DNA of 64,000 bases from Kordiimonas gwangyangensis DSM 19435 = JCM 12864 (GTDB lineage: Bacteria > Pseudomonadota > Alphaproteobacteria > Sphingomonadales > Kordiimonadaceae), in NCBI RefSeq assembly GCF_000375545.1, contig NZ_AQXF01000005.1, forward strand, positions 1 through 64,000, given 5' to 3'. Both the position numbers and the translations under genes were made by a program. Positions within the stretch are counted from its first letter, which is position 1; each line of letters starts with the position of its first letter. Below the pieces are notes generated by a model, which was not told where the DNA came from, did no database searches, and saw nothing but the letters and a program-made list of their open reading frames with translations. Below, in pieces: positions 1 to 7,744 of this stretch.

Positions 1-731
1 TCCTCACCAACTTTAACGATGCCACGCTCTACACGACCGGTAACAACCGTACCACGGCCAGAGATCGAGAATACGTCCTCAACAGGCATCAGGAATGCAC
101 CGTCGATCGCACGCTCAGGCTGCGGGATGTAGTCGTCAACTGCTTGCATCAGCTCGAGGATCTTCTCTTTACCGATGTTGTCGTCACGGCCTTCAAGCGC
201 TGCAAGCGCAGAACCGGATACGATCGGAATATCGTCGCCCGGGAAGTCGTATTCAGAGAGAAGCTCACGGATTTCCATCTCAACGAGTTCGAGAAGCTCT
301 TCGTCGTCAACCTGGTCAACCTTGTTCATGAACACGACAAGCGCCGGTACACCTACCTGACGGGCAAGCAGGATGTGCTCACGCGTCTGCGGCATTGGGC
401 CGTCTGCTGCGTTCACTACGAGGATCGCGCCGTCCATCTGGGCGGCACCCGTGATCATGTTCTTAACATAGTCAGCGTGACCCGGGCAGTCTACGTGTGC
501 ATAGTGACGGTTAGCCGTCTCATACTCAACGTGTGCGGTCGAGATCGTGATACCACGCTCGCGCTCCTCTGGAGCTTTATCGATGTTCGCGAAGTCTACA
601 GCTTCACCGAAGCCTGCTTCTGCCAGAACTTTCGTGATCGCAGCCGTAAGCGTCGTCTTGCCGTGGTCTACGTGACCAATCGTGCCAACGTTACAGTGCG
701 GCTTGTTACGTTCAAACTTTGCTTTTGCCAT
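1..731 (-). CDS. tuf: Elongation factor Tu, 5' part (cut by window edge)
   Basis: EF-Tu is the GTPase that carries aminoacyl-tRNA to the ribosome A site. The translation from the ATG at 731 begins [20 protein letters not shown] and carries the G1 loop GHVDHGKT at about residues 19-26. About 243 residues are present and the C-terminal third or more lies outside the window. tRNA-Tyr and tRNA-Gly lie just upstream on the same strand, which is the classical bacterial tRNA-tufB arrangement, so co-transcription is likely. The assignment is secure; whether this is tufA or tufB cannot be told. Confidence 0.98.
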   Translation of the reverse strand, partial: MAKAKFERNKPHCNVGTIGHVDHGKTTLTAAITKVLAEAGFGEAVDFANIDKAPEERERGITISTAHVEYETANRHYAHVDCPGHADYVKNMITGAAQMDGAILVVNAADGPMPQTREHILLARQVGVPALVVFMNKVDQVDDEELLELVEMEIRELLSEYDFPGDDIPIVSGSALAALEGRDDNIGKEKILELMQAVDDYIPQPERAIDGAFLMPVEDVFSISGRGTVVTGRVERGIVKVGE

Positions 732-851
732 TGCCCGTTTACCTTTGCAAGCAACCACGCCCGTGCGTTGGGCGAGCTTCTCTGTGTCAAATTCGCAGCA
801 ACCCACCCATGGACTGCCACATGAATTCCGCGCCCGAGAGGGACGTTATTT

Positions 852-925
852 TGGAGCGGGTGAAGGGAATCGAACCCTCGTCGTAAGCTTGGAAGGCTTC
901 TGCTCTACCATTGAGCTACACCCGC
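852..925 (-). tRNA. tRNA-Gly (anticodon TCC)
   Basis: The minus strand folds into a 74-nt cloverleaf. It has acceptor GCGGGTG, D arm with AGCTCAATGGTAGAGC, anticodon loop CTTCCAA (anticodon TCC), T arm GGTTCGATTCC and an encoded CCA end. It sits between tRNA-Tyr and tuf, in the same direction as both. Confidence 0.97.
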
Positions 926-1008
926 ACAAGCCAGCGGCTCCTCTCGAACACAACAAGCCTTCCAGGGCAAAAGCCCTCTACATCGGGCTTTGGTCGAGGA
1001 AGGATAAG

Positions 1009-1093
1009 TGGTGGAGGGGGCAGGATTCGAACCTGCGAAGCCGAAGGCGACAGATTTACAGTCTGTTGGGTTTGACCGCTCCCCAACCCCTCC
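1009..1093 (-). tRNA. tRNA-Tyr (anticodon GTA)
   Basis: The minus strand folds into an 85-nt class II tRNA. It has acceptor GGAGGGG, anticodon stem-loop GACTGTAAATC (anticodon GTA), a long variable arm containing CGCCTTCGGCTTCG, T loop GGTTCGAATCC and an encoded CCA end. The long variable arm is expected for bacterial tRNA-Tyr. It is the first recognised gene of the tRNA-tuf unit. Confidence 0.97.
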
Positions 1094-1307
1094 ACTATGT
1101 AATTTATTTACGCCTGTGCATACTCACACACCAGCGTCGCGGTGAGGCGCAATATGCGCATATCTGAGGGCATGTCAACAGCAACTTCGGAACTATCTTC
1201 ATTTTTTTCAAACTGCTTTATATAGGTGGCTCTTTCGCGTATGTGACAGGCATAAGGCAAGTGCGCGCAGCGCCGTGCACCACACAACCCACACGCTTGG
1301 GACGACC

Positions 1308-2279
1308 ATGAAAAAGACAGGAAATATGCGGCCCGGTAGGCCTTCTGGTAAGCCATCTGGCAAGCAAGGTGGCCGACTAGACGGGCAGGCACGGCAAGGC
1401 CATGGCCGGGCGGATGGCCAGCGCAGCCACCGCCCTGAAGGCCGGGGTGATAACCGAAATGAAGGGCGCTATGAGGGCCGCCATGAGAGCCGTAATGAGG
1501 CGCGCGGCGACAGGCGCCAAGATGGGCGCGGCGCGGCCCCCAGCGCGAAGGGCCTGAGCCCCAAATCAAAAGACGGCTTTTTCCTCTTTGGTCGCCACGC
1601 GGTTGAGGCGGCGCTCAAAAACCGGGCGCGCGAATGTGTGCGCATCATCGCGCTTGAAAAAGCGCTATCGGATGAGCTCCTCTCCCTCCGCCCCGGCGTG
1701 AAGGTGGAACGAGTGGAAGATGAGGCCGTGCTGCGTGCCAGCGTGCCCTCTGATTCTCCCCATCAGGGCATCCTCATGGAAGTGCGCCCCCTGCCCGGCC
1801 ATGACATTTCAGAGCTGGAACCCGTTGAGGGCGAAAAGAACATCATCCTGATGCTCGATCAGGTCACCGACCCGCATAATGTGGGCGCGTGCCTGCGCTC
1901 GGCCGCAGCCCTTGGTGCCCGTGCGCTGATCACGCAGGACCGCAACAGCCCCGGCGAAAGCGGCACGCTTGCCCGCGCCTCCTCCGGCGGGCTTGAGGTG
2001 ATGCCGTGGCTACGGGTCGCGAACCTCAGCCAGACGCTTGATGCGCTCCGTGACCTTGGCTATTGGCATGTGGGGCTTGACGGCCACACTGACACCGCAC
2101 TCGCTGATATCAAGCTTGGCGACAATCTGGTCATCGTCATGGGCTCGGAAGGCAAAGGCCTGCGCCCGCTTGTGCGCAAGCACTGTGACGCTATCGCCAA
2201 AATCCCCATGAGCGGACGGGTCGAGAGCCTCAATGTCTCGAACGCGGCGGCAATCGCCCTATATGAACTGATGAAGTGA
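1308..2279 (+). CDS. rlmB: 23S rRNA (guanosine-2'-O)-methyltransferase RlmB (SpoU/TrmH family)
   Basis: 323-residue SpoU-class methyltransferase, expected to methylate the 2'-O of G2251 in 23S rRNA. The three SpoU motifs are visible: NVGACLRSAAALGA near residue 190, VIVMGSEGKGLRPL near 277 and SLNVSNAAAIALYE near 302. An RNA-substrate-binding domain (FFLFGRHAVEAAL) precedes them. The first 80 or so residues are a low-complexity extension rich in Gly, Arg, Lys and Asp, common in alphaproteobacterial RlmB and probably RNA-binding. The ATG at 1308 (MKKTGNMRP) is preferred over one 33 nt upstream. The gene stands downstream of, and divergent from, the tRNA genes. Confidence 0.93.
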   Translation: MKKTGNMRPGRPSGKPSGKQGGRLDGQARQGHGRADGQRSHRPEGRGDNRNEGRYEGRHESRNEARGDRRQDGRGAAPSAKGLSPKSKDGFFLFGRHAVEAALKNRARECVRIIALEKALSDELLSLRPGVKVERVEDEAVLRASVPSDSPHQGILMEVRPLPGHDISELEPVEGEKNIILMLDQVTDPHNVGACLRSAAALGARALITQDRNSPGESGTLARASSGGLEVMPWLRVANLSQTLDALRDLGYWHVGLDGHTDTALADIKLGDNLVIVMGSEGKGLRPLVRKHCDAIAKIPMSGRVESLNVSNAAAIALYELMK

Positions 2280-2310
2280 TCCAGACGCACGTTCTGGACG
2301 AAGAGAGACC

Positions 2311-2739
2311 ATGACCAGCGCACAAGACATCATCGACCTGCTCGGCCTTGAGCCACATCCGGAAGGCGGTTTCTACCGCCGCACCTACCAGCACAAGGAA
2401 GGCCCGGTTGAGCGGGGATACTCCACCGCCATCTATTACCTACTGGAGGGCGGCGAGGATGCACTGTGGCACCGCACGGACGGGGACGAAATCTGGCACT
2501 GGTATGCCGGCGCGCCGCTCACCCTCTCCATCGCTGACCGCGACAACAAGGTGAAAGAACACACGCTGGGGTCCGACCTTAAAGGCGGCATGCGCCCGCA
2601 AACGCTCGTGCCCGGCAACCATTGGCAGCACGCTCAAAGCCAGGGCGACTGGACCTTATGCGGCTGCACCGTCTCCCCCGGCTTTGAATTCATGAGCTAT
2701 GAACTGGCCGAACGCGGCTGGCATCCCTCAAAAGCATAA
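2311..2739 (+). CDS. Cupin family protein (DUF985/cupin_5)
   Basis: 142-residue single-domain cupin. The pattern HPEGGFYRRTYQ, TAIYYLLEGG, LWHRTDGDEIWHWYAG and a final SPGFEFMSYELAERG is the signature of the DUF985 family. Members have a jelly-roll barrel and mostly unknown substrates; some have been linked to sugar epimerase-like folds. It starts 31 nt after rlmB with AGAGAGACC before the ATG, so it is probably co-transcribed. No specific substrate can be inferred. Confidence 0.88.
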   Translation: MTSAQDIIDLLGLEPHPEGGFYRRTYQHKEGPVERGYSTAIYYLLEGGEDALWHRTDGDEIWHWYAGAPLTLSIADRDNKVKEHTLGSDLKGGMRPQTLVPGNHWQHAQSQGDWTLCGCTVSPGFEFMSYELAERGWHPSKA

Positions 2740-2793
2740 GGGCGGCACTGCACCACCGCAGCACCGCCCCTACTCTTACTCAACACTGAAAAC

Positions 2794-3219
2794 CTAGTTG
2801 AAGCCCTTCAGGTTCTGCTCACCGATCTGTGTGGGCGCGAGGGCATCGCTTTCGTCGTAGGTGCGGAACAGCTCCCACTTTACCCCTGCCGGGTCTTCGG
2901 ACCATGCCTTCTTGGATTTGGCGTAGCAGCAGCTTACGTCACCATCCACCCGCATCGGTGCCTCAATACCGTTCAGGCGCGTACCGAGCGTGGCAAGGTC
3001 TTCGTCCGACTGCACTTCAACGCCCAAGTGCCCTACCCCGCGGCTTTCACCGCCGCAGCCGCAGGATTTGGAGACCGCGAAATTGACAGCAAGGTCATCG
3101 GGCGCCCATTTGGCATAATCGTCCTTCACTTTGACGGGCTCCGCGCCGAACATGGCGGAATAATATTTGATCGCGGCGTCCAGGTCCTTCACGCCTACAT
3201 GAACATGCAGTCTTTTCAT
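2794..3219 (-). CDS. ArsI/CadI-like VOC-fold protein (putative C-As lyase)
   Basis: 141-residue vicinal-oxygen-chelate (glyoxalase/bleomycin-resistance fold) protein. It opens with MKRLHVHVGVKDLDAAIKYY and contains a CGCGG cluster near residue 50. The vicinal cysteine pair VSCCYAKSKKAW near residue 95-100 is diagnostic of ArsI organoarsenical lyases and their CadI relatives. The family removes methyl or aryl groups from trivalent organoarsenicals. The ATG at 3219 has AAGGATGGG just upstream; a start 27 nt earlier would overlap arsR. It lies 11 nt downstream of an ArsR-type gene, so metalloid-induced expression is likely. CadI-like cadmium response is the alternative. Confidence 0.85.
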   Translation of the reverse strand: MKRLHVHVGVKDLDAAIKYYSAMFGAEPVKVKDDYAKWAPDDLAVNFAVSKSCGCGGESRGVGHLGVEVQSDEDLATLGTRLNGIEAPMRVDGDVSCCYAKSKKAWSEDPAGVKWELFRTYDESDALAPTQIGEQNLKGFN

Positions 3220-3230
3220 TTTCCCATCCT

Positions 3231-3578
3231 TCACTTGTCGCAACACGTGCGATTCTCTTGGTTCAGTTCCTCACCCTTTGCCGGCAAGCCAAGCTCGCCG
3301 GCGCAGCAGTCTTCCATCATGTAGGCCATCAGGCCACGCATGACGTTAAAGTCCGGGCGGTAGATCACCTGCCTTGCGTCGCGCCGCGATGTCAGCAGGC
3401 CCACCGCCTCCATCTGCGCCAGATGGCGTGACAAGGTGGTGGCGTTCACATCCAGCTCGGTTGCGATACGGCCCGCAGGCAAACCCTCATCCCCAAAGCG
3501 CACCAGAAGGCGGAACGCCCGCATCCGTGTGTCTTGCGCCAGGGCGCTTAAAATCGATATGGCGTCATTTATTTGCAT
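3231..3578 (-). CDS. ArsR/SmtB-family transcriptional regulator
   Basis: 115-residue winged-helix repressor: LSALAQDTRMRAFRLLVRFG, the recognition helix region VNATTLSRHLAQMEAVGLL and a wing with ARQVIYRP. Cys pairs at EDCCAGE and the C-terminal NRTCCDK are candidate As(III) or heavy-metal ligands. This family releases DNA on metal(loid) binding. I chose the ATG at 3578 because a TTG 18 nt upstream lies inside the palindromic promoter. The promoter -10 lies only 7 nt before this ATG, so the message may be leaderless. It is the first gene of a two-gene unit with the ArsI-like gene. Confidence 0.9.
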   Translation of the reverse strand: MQINDAISILSALAQDTRMRAFRLLVRFGDEGLPAGRIATELDVNATTLSRHLAQMEAVGLLTSRRDARQVIYRPDFNVMRGLMAYMMEDCCAGELGLPAKGEELNQENRTCCDK

Positions 3579-3580
3579 AT

Positions 3581-3604
3581 TTGTACATATATACAATTAA
3601 TTGT
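3581..3604 (-). promoter_or_regulatory. Overlapping palindromes at the arsR promoter (putative operator)
   Basis: Two overlapping inverted repeats are seen: TTGTA-N6-TACAA at 3581-3596 and a perfect 12-bp palindrome ACAATTAATTGT at 3593-3604. Read on the minus strand, they cover the spacer and -10 of a candidate promoter (-35 TTGACG at 3608-3613, 16-nt spacer, -10 TATATG at 3586-3591). That position fits an ArsR-family operator and autoregulation. Confidence 0.6.
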
Positions 3605-3793
3605 GATCGTCAAGCCCTGCCCTGACAAAATCAATTCATTTGAAGGATGATGCACTGCCCCCTTTTTTCCACTGCACTTTTCCCCTAGGGTGGCATCACA
3701 TGAAACCAAAAGCCGGGCATTGGGGTGCCTGGCGGGGGCAAAGTCACAGGTTACGGCACGGGCAGTGCCGGCTTGCACGGAGGGGACTACAAG

Positions 3794-4651
3794 ATGAGTG
3801 ATTTTGAGGCTGGCGCTGCGATCGAACAACTTTCCGCAGCGTTTGAGAAATCCGTCATGGCGGCGATCAACCGCCTTGGGAGCACGGCGGATGAACTCGA
3901 AGCCGCGTCGGCGGCCATGTCCATGGCGGTAGAAGAAACCAGCAGCGGCATGACCGAGGCGTCACACAAGGCGCAAAGCGCTGGCTCAAGCGTGAACGCA
4001 GTCGCAAGCGCAACGGAAGAGATTTCAGCCTCGGTCGCGAACGTGAGCGAGCATATGGGCCGCGCGGCAGAGGTAACGCAAGCCGCGCTCAAGGAAGCGT
4101 CGGAGGCGGCGCGCCTTATTCAAACCCTGAACGAATCCGGCAAAAAAATCAGCGACGTGATCAAGCTGATTAACGACATCGCATCCCAAACCAACCTCCT
4201 GGCCCTCAACGCCACCATTGAGGCGGCACGCGCCGGTGAAGCGGGTCGCGGCTTTGCCGTGGTGGCGAGCGAGGTGAAAGCGCTGGCGACCCAAACCGCG
4301 AGGGCGACCGACGAAATCTCGCAGCAGATCGCCGAACTGCAGGGCGCGACCAACAATGCTGTAAACGCATTTGAGCGTGTCAGCACCCGCATCACGGAAG
4401 TGGATGAGATCGCAAACGAGGTATCATCGACCGTCAGCCAGCAGGCTGCTGCTACGCAAGAGATCAGCCAAAGTGCTGCGCTCGCAGCCGAAGGCACCAG
4501 CGGCGTGATCGGCGACTTCGCCCGCATGCAGGACGCCACCCACCGCACCGGTCAGGCGTCGGAGGAAGTGTCTTCCAAAATCCGTGCGCTGCAGGAAAAC
4601 GGCCTCAGTCTCCGCGACAGCGTGCAGGACTTCCTGTCCAAACTGCGCTAG
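3794..4651 (+). CDS. Soluble methyl-accepting chemotaxis-like signalling protein
   Basis: 285-residue protein made almost wholly of a chemoreceptor signalling coiled coil. The highly conserved hairpin tip ([20 protein letters not shown], then [14 protein letters not shown]) spans about residues 130-165. There is no signal peptide, transmembrane segment, HAMP or recognisable ligand-binding domain, only about 20 residues before the coiled coil. It would therefore be cytoplasmic and signal through CheW/CheA, or act as a bare signalling module. The ATG at 3794 follows GGAGGGG; an upstream in-frame ATG lacks an SD. No chemotaxis genes are adjacent. A strong hairpin follows. Confidence 0.88.
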   Translation: MSDFEAGAAIEQLSAAFEKSVMAAINRLGSTADELEAASAAMSMAVEETSSGMTEASHKAQSAGSSVNAVASATEEISASVANVSEHMGRAAEVTQAALKEASEAARLIQTLNESGKKISDVIKLINDIASQTNLLALNATIEAARAGEAGRGFAVVASEVKALATQTARATDEISQQIAELQGATNNAVNAFERVSTRITEVDEIANEVSSTVSQQAAATQEISQSAALAAEGTSGVIGDFARMQDATHRTGQASEEVSSKIRALQENGLSLRDSVQDFLSKLR

Positions 4652-4674
4652 AATATAGCCGGGCAACCGAGGTC

Positions 4675-4703
4675 AAAAAGGGCTGCACGGCGCGGCCCTT
4701 TTT
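4675..4703 (+). terminator. Rho-independent terminator after the chemoreceptor-like gene
   Basis: AAAAAGGGC pairs with GGCCCTTTTT across a short GC-rich loop, ending in a T run, 24 nt after the stop codon. Confidence 0.8.
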
Positions 4704-4827
4704 CATGCACACTTTCCGCGCATTTCCGCACACATTCGGCCAATTTCCCGCACACTTCCCGCACAGCTTTTGCACACATTGGTACCCTGAGGCAGGCACA
4801 TTCACCCTCACCTGACAGAGCCAATAA

Positions 4828-4852
4828 AAAAGGCCGCCAGAGGCGACCTTTC
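4828..4852 (-). terminator. Rho-independent terminator after the ABC permease gene
   Basis: On the minus strand AAAGGTCGCC-TCT-GGCGGCCTTT is followed by TTTATT, starting about 25 nt past the permease stop codon. Confidence 0.75.
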
Positions 4853-4876
4853 TGTCTTTCTTATGGAAGGCGGCAC

Positions 4877-5809
4877 TTAGATCGCGCGCTTCCGGAGCTC
4901 TACGGCACCCCACAGGAAACCACCGGCAATCACGATGCCAAGCCAGAATTGCGGGTTGGCGAAGCTGTAGCTAAGCCCTTGCCATTGCAGGCCATTTACC
5001 AGTGCCATCAGCAGATCACGCGGGCCGTCGAAGTCGTTCGGCATGTCGCGGAATGCGCCGTCCTGCCAACCGCCCATGTGGGTACCAACCCAGCTTGCGA
5101 TCACATGGCTATCAAGGAACAGTTCCTCAACAATCATCACCACGAAGGGTGGCAGGATCGCCCACAGGAACGGCATCCGGGAGGCATATGCCGAAACAAA
5201 CAGCACCCAAGCCAACAGCGGCAGCGCCCAGATCATCGAGATGAGGAAGTGGGACAGAACACCAAACCAGCTGGTGATCATCAGGCCCACAGGCCACAAG
5301 TCAAGCACCGGACCGCCCTGGAACACCATGAGAATGCTCAGGAAAACGGCAATCACCAACTGCGCGACAATGGCCACACCAAGGAAAGCGATGGGCGCAA
5401 CAACGATCGGCGTGAAGAACTTGGCCAGCACTTCCTGCCAGTCGGAAACCGGCATGGATTTCCAGAACAGGATCGAACGGTCACGGCGTTCCTCATACAG
5501 CGCCCCAAGGAGCGAGAAGAAGATCACGAACGGCAGCGCAACCCACGCCAGCACACTCATCATCCAGTAACCGATTGTAATGGCTGCGGGAAATTCATCG
5601 GGCTCACGGGCGGCGGCTTTGTTCATCGCATCCGCCAGATTCTCGATGCCTTCGTGCTCCATGCCGTCGAAATACAGCATGTTACCAAAACCGAGGCTCG
5701 AGCAGATCACCAGAAGGACCGTCAGGCCCGCCAGGATCACCGGCACCCGGATATACCCGTTCTTGCCGTCCAGTACCTCGCGTTTCACCAGGGCTACAAA
5801 TGTGTTCAT
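4877..5809 (-). CDS. ABC-2 type transporter permease
   Basis: 310-residue membrane protein beginning MNTFVALVKREVLDGKNGYI, with a first TM segment near residues 24-42 and five or so further hydrophobic stretches. An ABC-2-type cytoplasmic segment (ALYEERRDRSILFWKSMPVS) lies near residue 105-125. It is the membrane half of an exporter whose ATPase is the adjacent gene, which it overlaps by 4 nt (ATGA). The substrate is unknown; YtrA-linked transporters often respond to cell-envelope stress or act as peptide/drug efflux pumps. Last gene of the smORF-gntR-ABC operon. Confidence 0.88.
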   Translation of the reverse strand: MNTFVALVKREVLDGKNGYIRVPVILAGLTVLLVICSSLGFGNMLYFDGMEHEGIENLADAMNKAAAREPDEFPAAITIGYWMMSVLAWVALPFVIFFSLLGALYEERRDRSILFWKSMPVSDWQEVLAKFFTPIVVAPIAFLGVAIVAQLVIAVFLSILMVFQGGPVLDLWPVGLMITSWFGVLSHFLISMIWALPLLAWVLFVSAYASRMPFLWAILPPFVVMIVEELFLDSHVIASWVGTHMGGWQDGAFRDMPNDFDGPRDLLMALVNGLQWQGLSYSFANPQFWLGIVIAGGFLWGAVELRKRAI

Positions 5810-6681
5810 TGCCCCTCTCCTGTCATTGTCGCCACGAAGATATCGGCGAGCCCAAGGCGGCGCGTTTCGCCCAGTTTGGCAAGCGTTTCGCGGTCGATAT
5901 TTTTATAGACGCACGTTGATTTCCCGAATGTCGTACCCTTCGAGATGGGCTTGAGGGCCATCGCTTCGGCTTCCTTGCCGGGCGCGACCAGAACCTCGAT
6001 GAACTGTTGCGTAAGCTCATCCATCTCCGCTTCGAGCACGATCTCACCGTCACGAATGAACATCACATCCGAGAGGATATGCTCCACCTCTTCCACCTGG
6101 TGGGTGGTGATGATGACGGTGCGTTCCTCGTCGAAATATTCCTCAAGCAGGCTTTGGTAGAACTGCTTGCGGAACATGATGTCGAGGCCGAGTGTCGGCT
6201 CATCCAGCACCAGAAGCTTCGCGTCGATCGACATGACCACAGCCAGGTGAAGCTGGACGGTCATGCCTTTCGAGAGCGCACGAACCTTGCGCTCAAGCGG
6301 CACCTTGGTCCGGCTGAGGAAGTTCATCGCCTTCGCGCGGTCGAACTTCGGGTGCACCGATTCCACAAAATCGAGCACTTCAACAACTTTCATCCACTTC
6401 GGCAGGGTCGCCACGTCGGAGATGAAGCAGATATCCTGCATCAGCGCCGGGCGCTCCTTTGACGGATCATGACCGAGAACCCTCAGCTCGCCTTCATAGG
6501 ATGAGAGGCCGAGCACGGCATTGAGCATGGTGGTCTTGCCGGCGCCGTTTGCGCCGATGACCCCAACGATGCGGCCGAGTGGGATGGTGAAAGTTGCGCC
6601 CTTGAGCGCGGTGAAATTGCCGAAGCGTTTGGCAAGGCCACGGGCTTCAACAACCGGGGTACCTGATGTCTGTCCTGTCAT
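5806..6681 (-). CDS. ABC transporter ATP-binding protein
   Basis: 291-residue ABC ATPase: Walker A GANGAGKT at residues 43-50, Walker B LLVLDEPTLGLD near 155-165 and H-loop ITTHQ near 190. The signature loop is LSKGMTVQLHLA rather than the usual LSGGQ; this kind of divergence is known in YtrB/CcmA-like exporters. About 90 residues follow the nucleotide-binding domain. The start is preceded by GGGAGG. It is translationally coupled to the downstream permease and lies 11 nt after the GntR regulator. Confidence 0.92.
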   Translation of the reverse strand: MTGQTSGTPVVEARGLAKRFGNFTALKGATFTIPLGRIVGVIGANGAGKTTMLNAVLGLSSYEGELRVLGHDPSKERPALMQDICFISDVATLPKWMKVVEVLDFVESVHPKFDRAKAMNFLSRTKVPLERKVRALSKGMTVQLHLAVVMSIDAKLLVLDEPTLGLDIMFRKQFYQSLLEEYFDEERTVIITTHQVEEVEHILSDVMFIRDGEIVLEAEMDELTQQFIEVLVAPGKEAEAMALKPISKGTTFGKSTCVYKNIDRETLAKLGETRRLGLADIFVATMTGEGQ

Positions 6682-6692
6682 TCCAGCCTCCC

Positions 6693-7052
6693 CTAGTGTT
6701 TCTGGCTGCTTTTGAGCAGCTCTTCAGCGTTGAGGCCAAGGCGGCGGATTGTCTCCAGCACGCGCGGCCATTCTTCTTTGATGAAACGGTCACGCTCGGC
6801 TTCCATAAGCCGGTCGCGTGCACCGTCAACGACGAACATTCCCAGTCCGCGTTTCTTTTCAACCAGACCGTCCATTACCAGCTCCTGATAGGCTTTTGAG
6901 GCAGTGATAGGATTAATTTGCAAATCCACAGCTACGTTGCGTACTGACGGAAGGGCTTCACCTTCGCGAAGCGAGCCTTCCATGATGGCCGCAACTACCT
7001 TGTCCTTCAGTTGCCGGTAGATCGGCTGGTCATCCGTCCAATCCGGCGTCAT
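6693..7052 (-). CDS. GntR-family regulator, YtrA subfamily
   Basis: 119-residue short GntR regulator: winged helix with PIYRQLKDKVVAAIMEGSL, LPSVRNVAVDLQINPITASK and YQELVMDGLVEKKRGLGMFV, then only a 40-residue helical tail instead of an effector domain. That is the YtrA architecture, almost always linked to ABC transporter genes as here. Its SD (AAGGGGAAGAG) overlaps the stop codon of the preceding 45-codon ORF, implying translational coupling. Probable autorepressor through sites near 7530-7553 and 7673-7697. Confidence 0.92.
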   Translation of the reverse strand: MTPDWTDDQPIYRQLKDKVVAAIMEGSLREGEALPSVRNVAVDLQINPITASKAYQELVMDGLVEKKRGLGMFVVDGARDRLMEAERDRFIKEEWPRVLETIRRLGLNAEELLKSSQKH

Positions 7053-7064
7053 AGGCTCTTCCCC

Positions 7065-7202
7065 TTAGGCAAAAGTGGTGAACGATGTGTCAGACTGGCC
7101 CCGAAACTGGCTATCGAGCGCAGCAATTCGGCTTGCCTCACGTGCCAGGCGGCGGGTGCGGCGGTGTGACCGTTTTGCATAATGATAGGAACGCAGTGAC
7201 AT
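7065..7202 (-). CDS. Small basic protein of 45 residues (unknown), first in gntR-ABC operon
   Basis: An ORF starting MSLRSYHYAKRSHRRTRRLA, with a strong SD (GAGGAGAAG) ahead of the ATG at 7202. It is very rich in Arg, His and Lys and has no recognised domain. Its TAA stop is part of the SD sequence of gntR (TAAGGGGAAGAG), so translation of the two is probably coupled. It may be a leader peptide or a genuine small DNA- or RNA-binding protein. An upstream in-frame ATG at 7271 would add 23 residues but has a weaker context. Confidence 0.55.
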   Translation of the reverse strand: MSLRSYHYAKRSHRRTRRLAREASRIAALDSQFRGQSDTSFTTFA

Positions 7203-7529
7203 TTTCTTCTCCTCGCTGTTTTTATTGTTATGGCCCTCTTTCGGGCGTTGCTCTTTTGCTGTCGTATTCATGCGCGTTTCGCGCTTTGTTTTATTCTAAA
7301 GAGCCGGAGGGGCCGGTTGGCATCTTTGGCCATTTTTCCCGGCCCCCTTGCTCATCTCCTCACTGTCGTGACGGTCTCTCGCGGTATTTTTGTTTTCTCG
7401 CTCTCGTCACTCGGGCCTGGTATTTTTACCTGTTGCCCCACCGGCACGTTTTCCTCGCTGAGCCCTAGTCATCTTATTCCGCCGTGCTTGGAAGTTGGCG
7501 TCGTGTCTGTTTGGGCGTTTTATCGTGCC

Positions 7530-7553
7530 GGTGTATTAGTTATGTATAACACC
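7530..7553 (-). promoter_or_regulatory. GGTG-N16-CACC palindrome over a candidate promoter (GntR/YtrA operator)
   Basis: Exact GGTG-N16-CACC spacing with inner arms GTTAT/ATAAC. On the minus strand TTGTCA lies about 16-17 nt upstream of TATACA/TACATA inside the palindrome, a plausible promoter for the smORF-gntR-ABC operon. The leader from here to the first start codon would be about 330 nt and is purine-rich (GA-rich) on the minus strand. Confidence 0.6.
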
Positions 7554-7672
7554 TAAGCGGATATGACAAGAGGATTCTGAAAAGAAAAATCAGAGAACAT
7601 TATAAATATATGTATTTGTTGAATATTTTCCTAACCAACAGAACGCCTCGAAGAGATAAAAGACGCTCATCA

Positions 7673-7697
7673 GGTGTTATAGTAGGCACTAAACACC
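7673..7697. promoter_or_regulatory. Second GGTG...CACC inverted repeat (N17 variant)
   Basis: GGTGTTATAGT...ACTAAACACC resembles the site at 7530-7553 (shared GGTGTTATA and ACTAA-ACACC parts) with one extra base between arms. It may be a second, weaker operator site upstream of the same promoter. Apart from the two sites and the GA-rich leader, nothing else was seen in 7203-7744. Confidence 0.4.
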
Positions 7698-7744
7698 CGA
7701 AAATATCGACTCAAGTACCGCAGCGAAACTCCTCCGCCGAGGCG

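Noticed and set aside
144-824. 226-residue plus-strand frame opposite tuf
   Set aside because: It is antisense to EF-Tu, which is unmistakable on the minus strand; the frame stays open because of the biased codon use of tuf.
4949-5908. 319-residue plus-strand frame opposite the ABC permease
   Set aside because: His/Gln/Arg-rich shadow of the permease; the minus strand has SD, membrane segments and operon context.
7085-7556. Plus-strand frames over the gntR leader
   Set aside because: No SD, unnatural composition (Cys/Ser/Phe/His-rich), and they overlap the 45-codon ORF and leader on the other strand.
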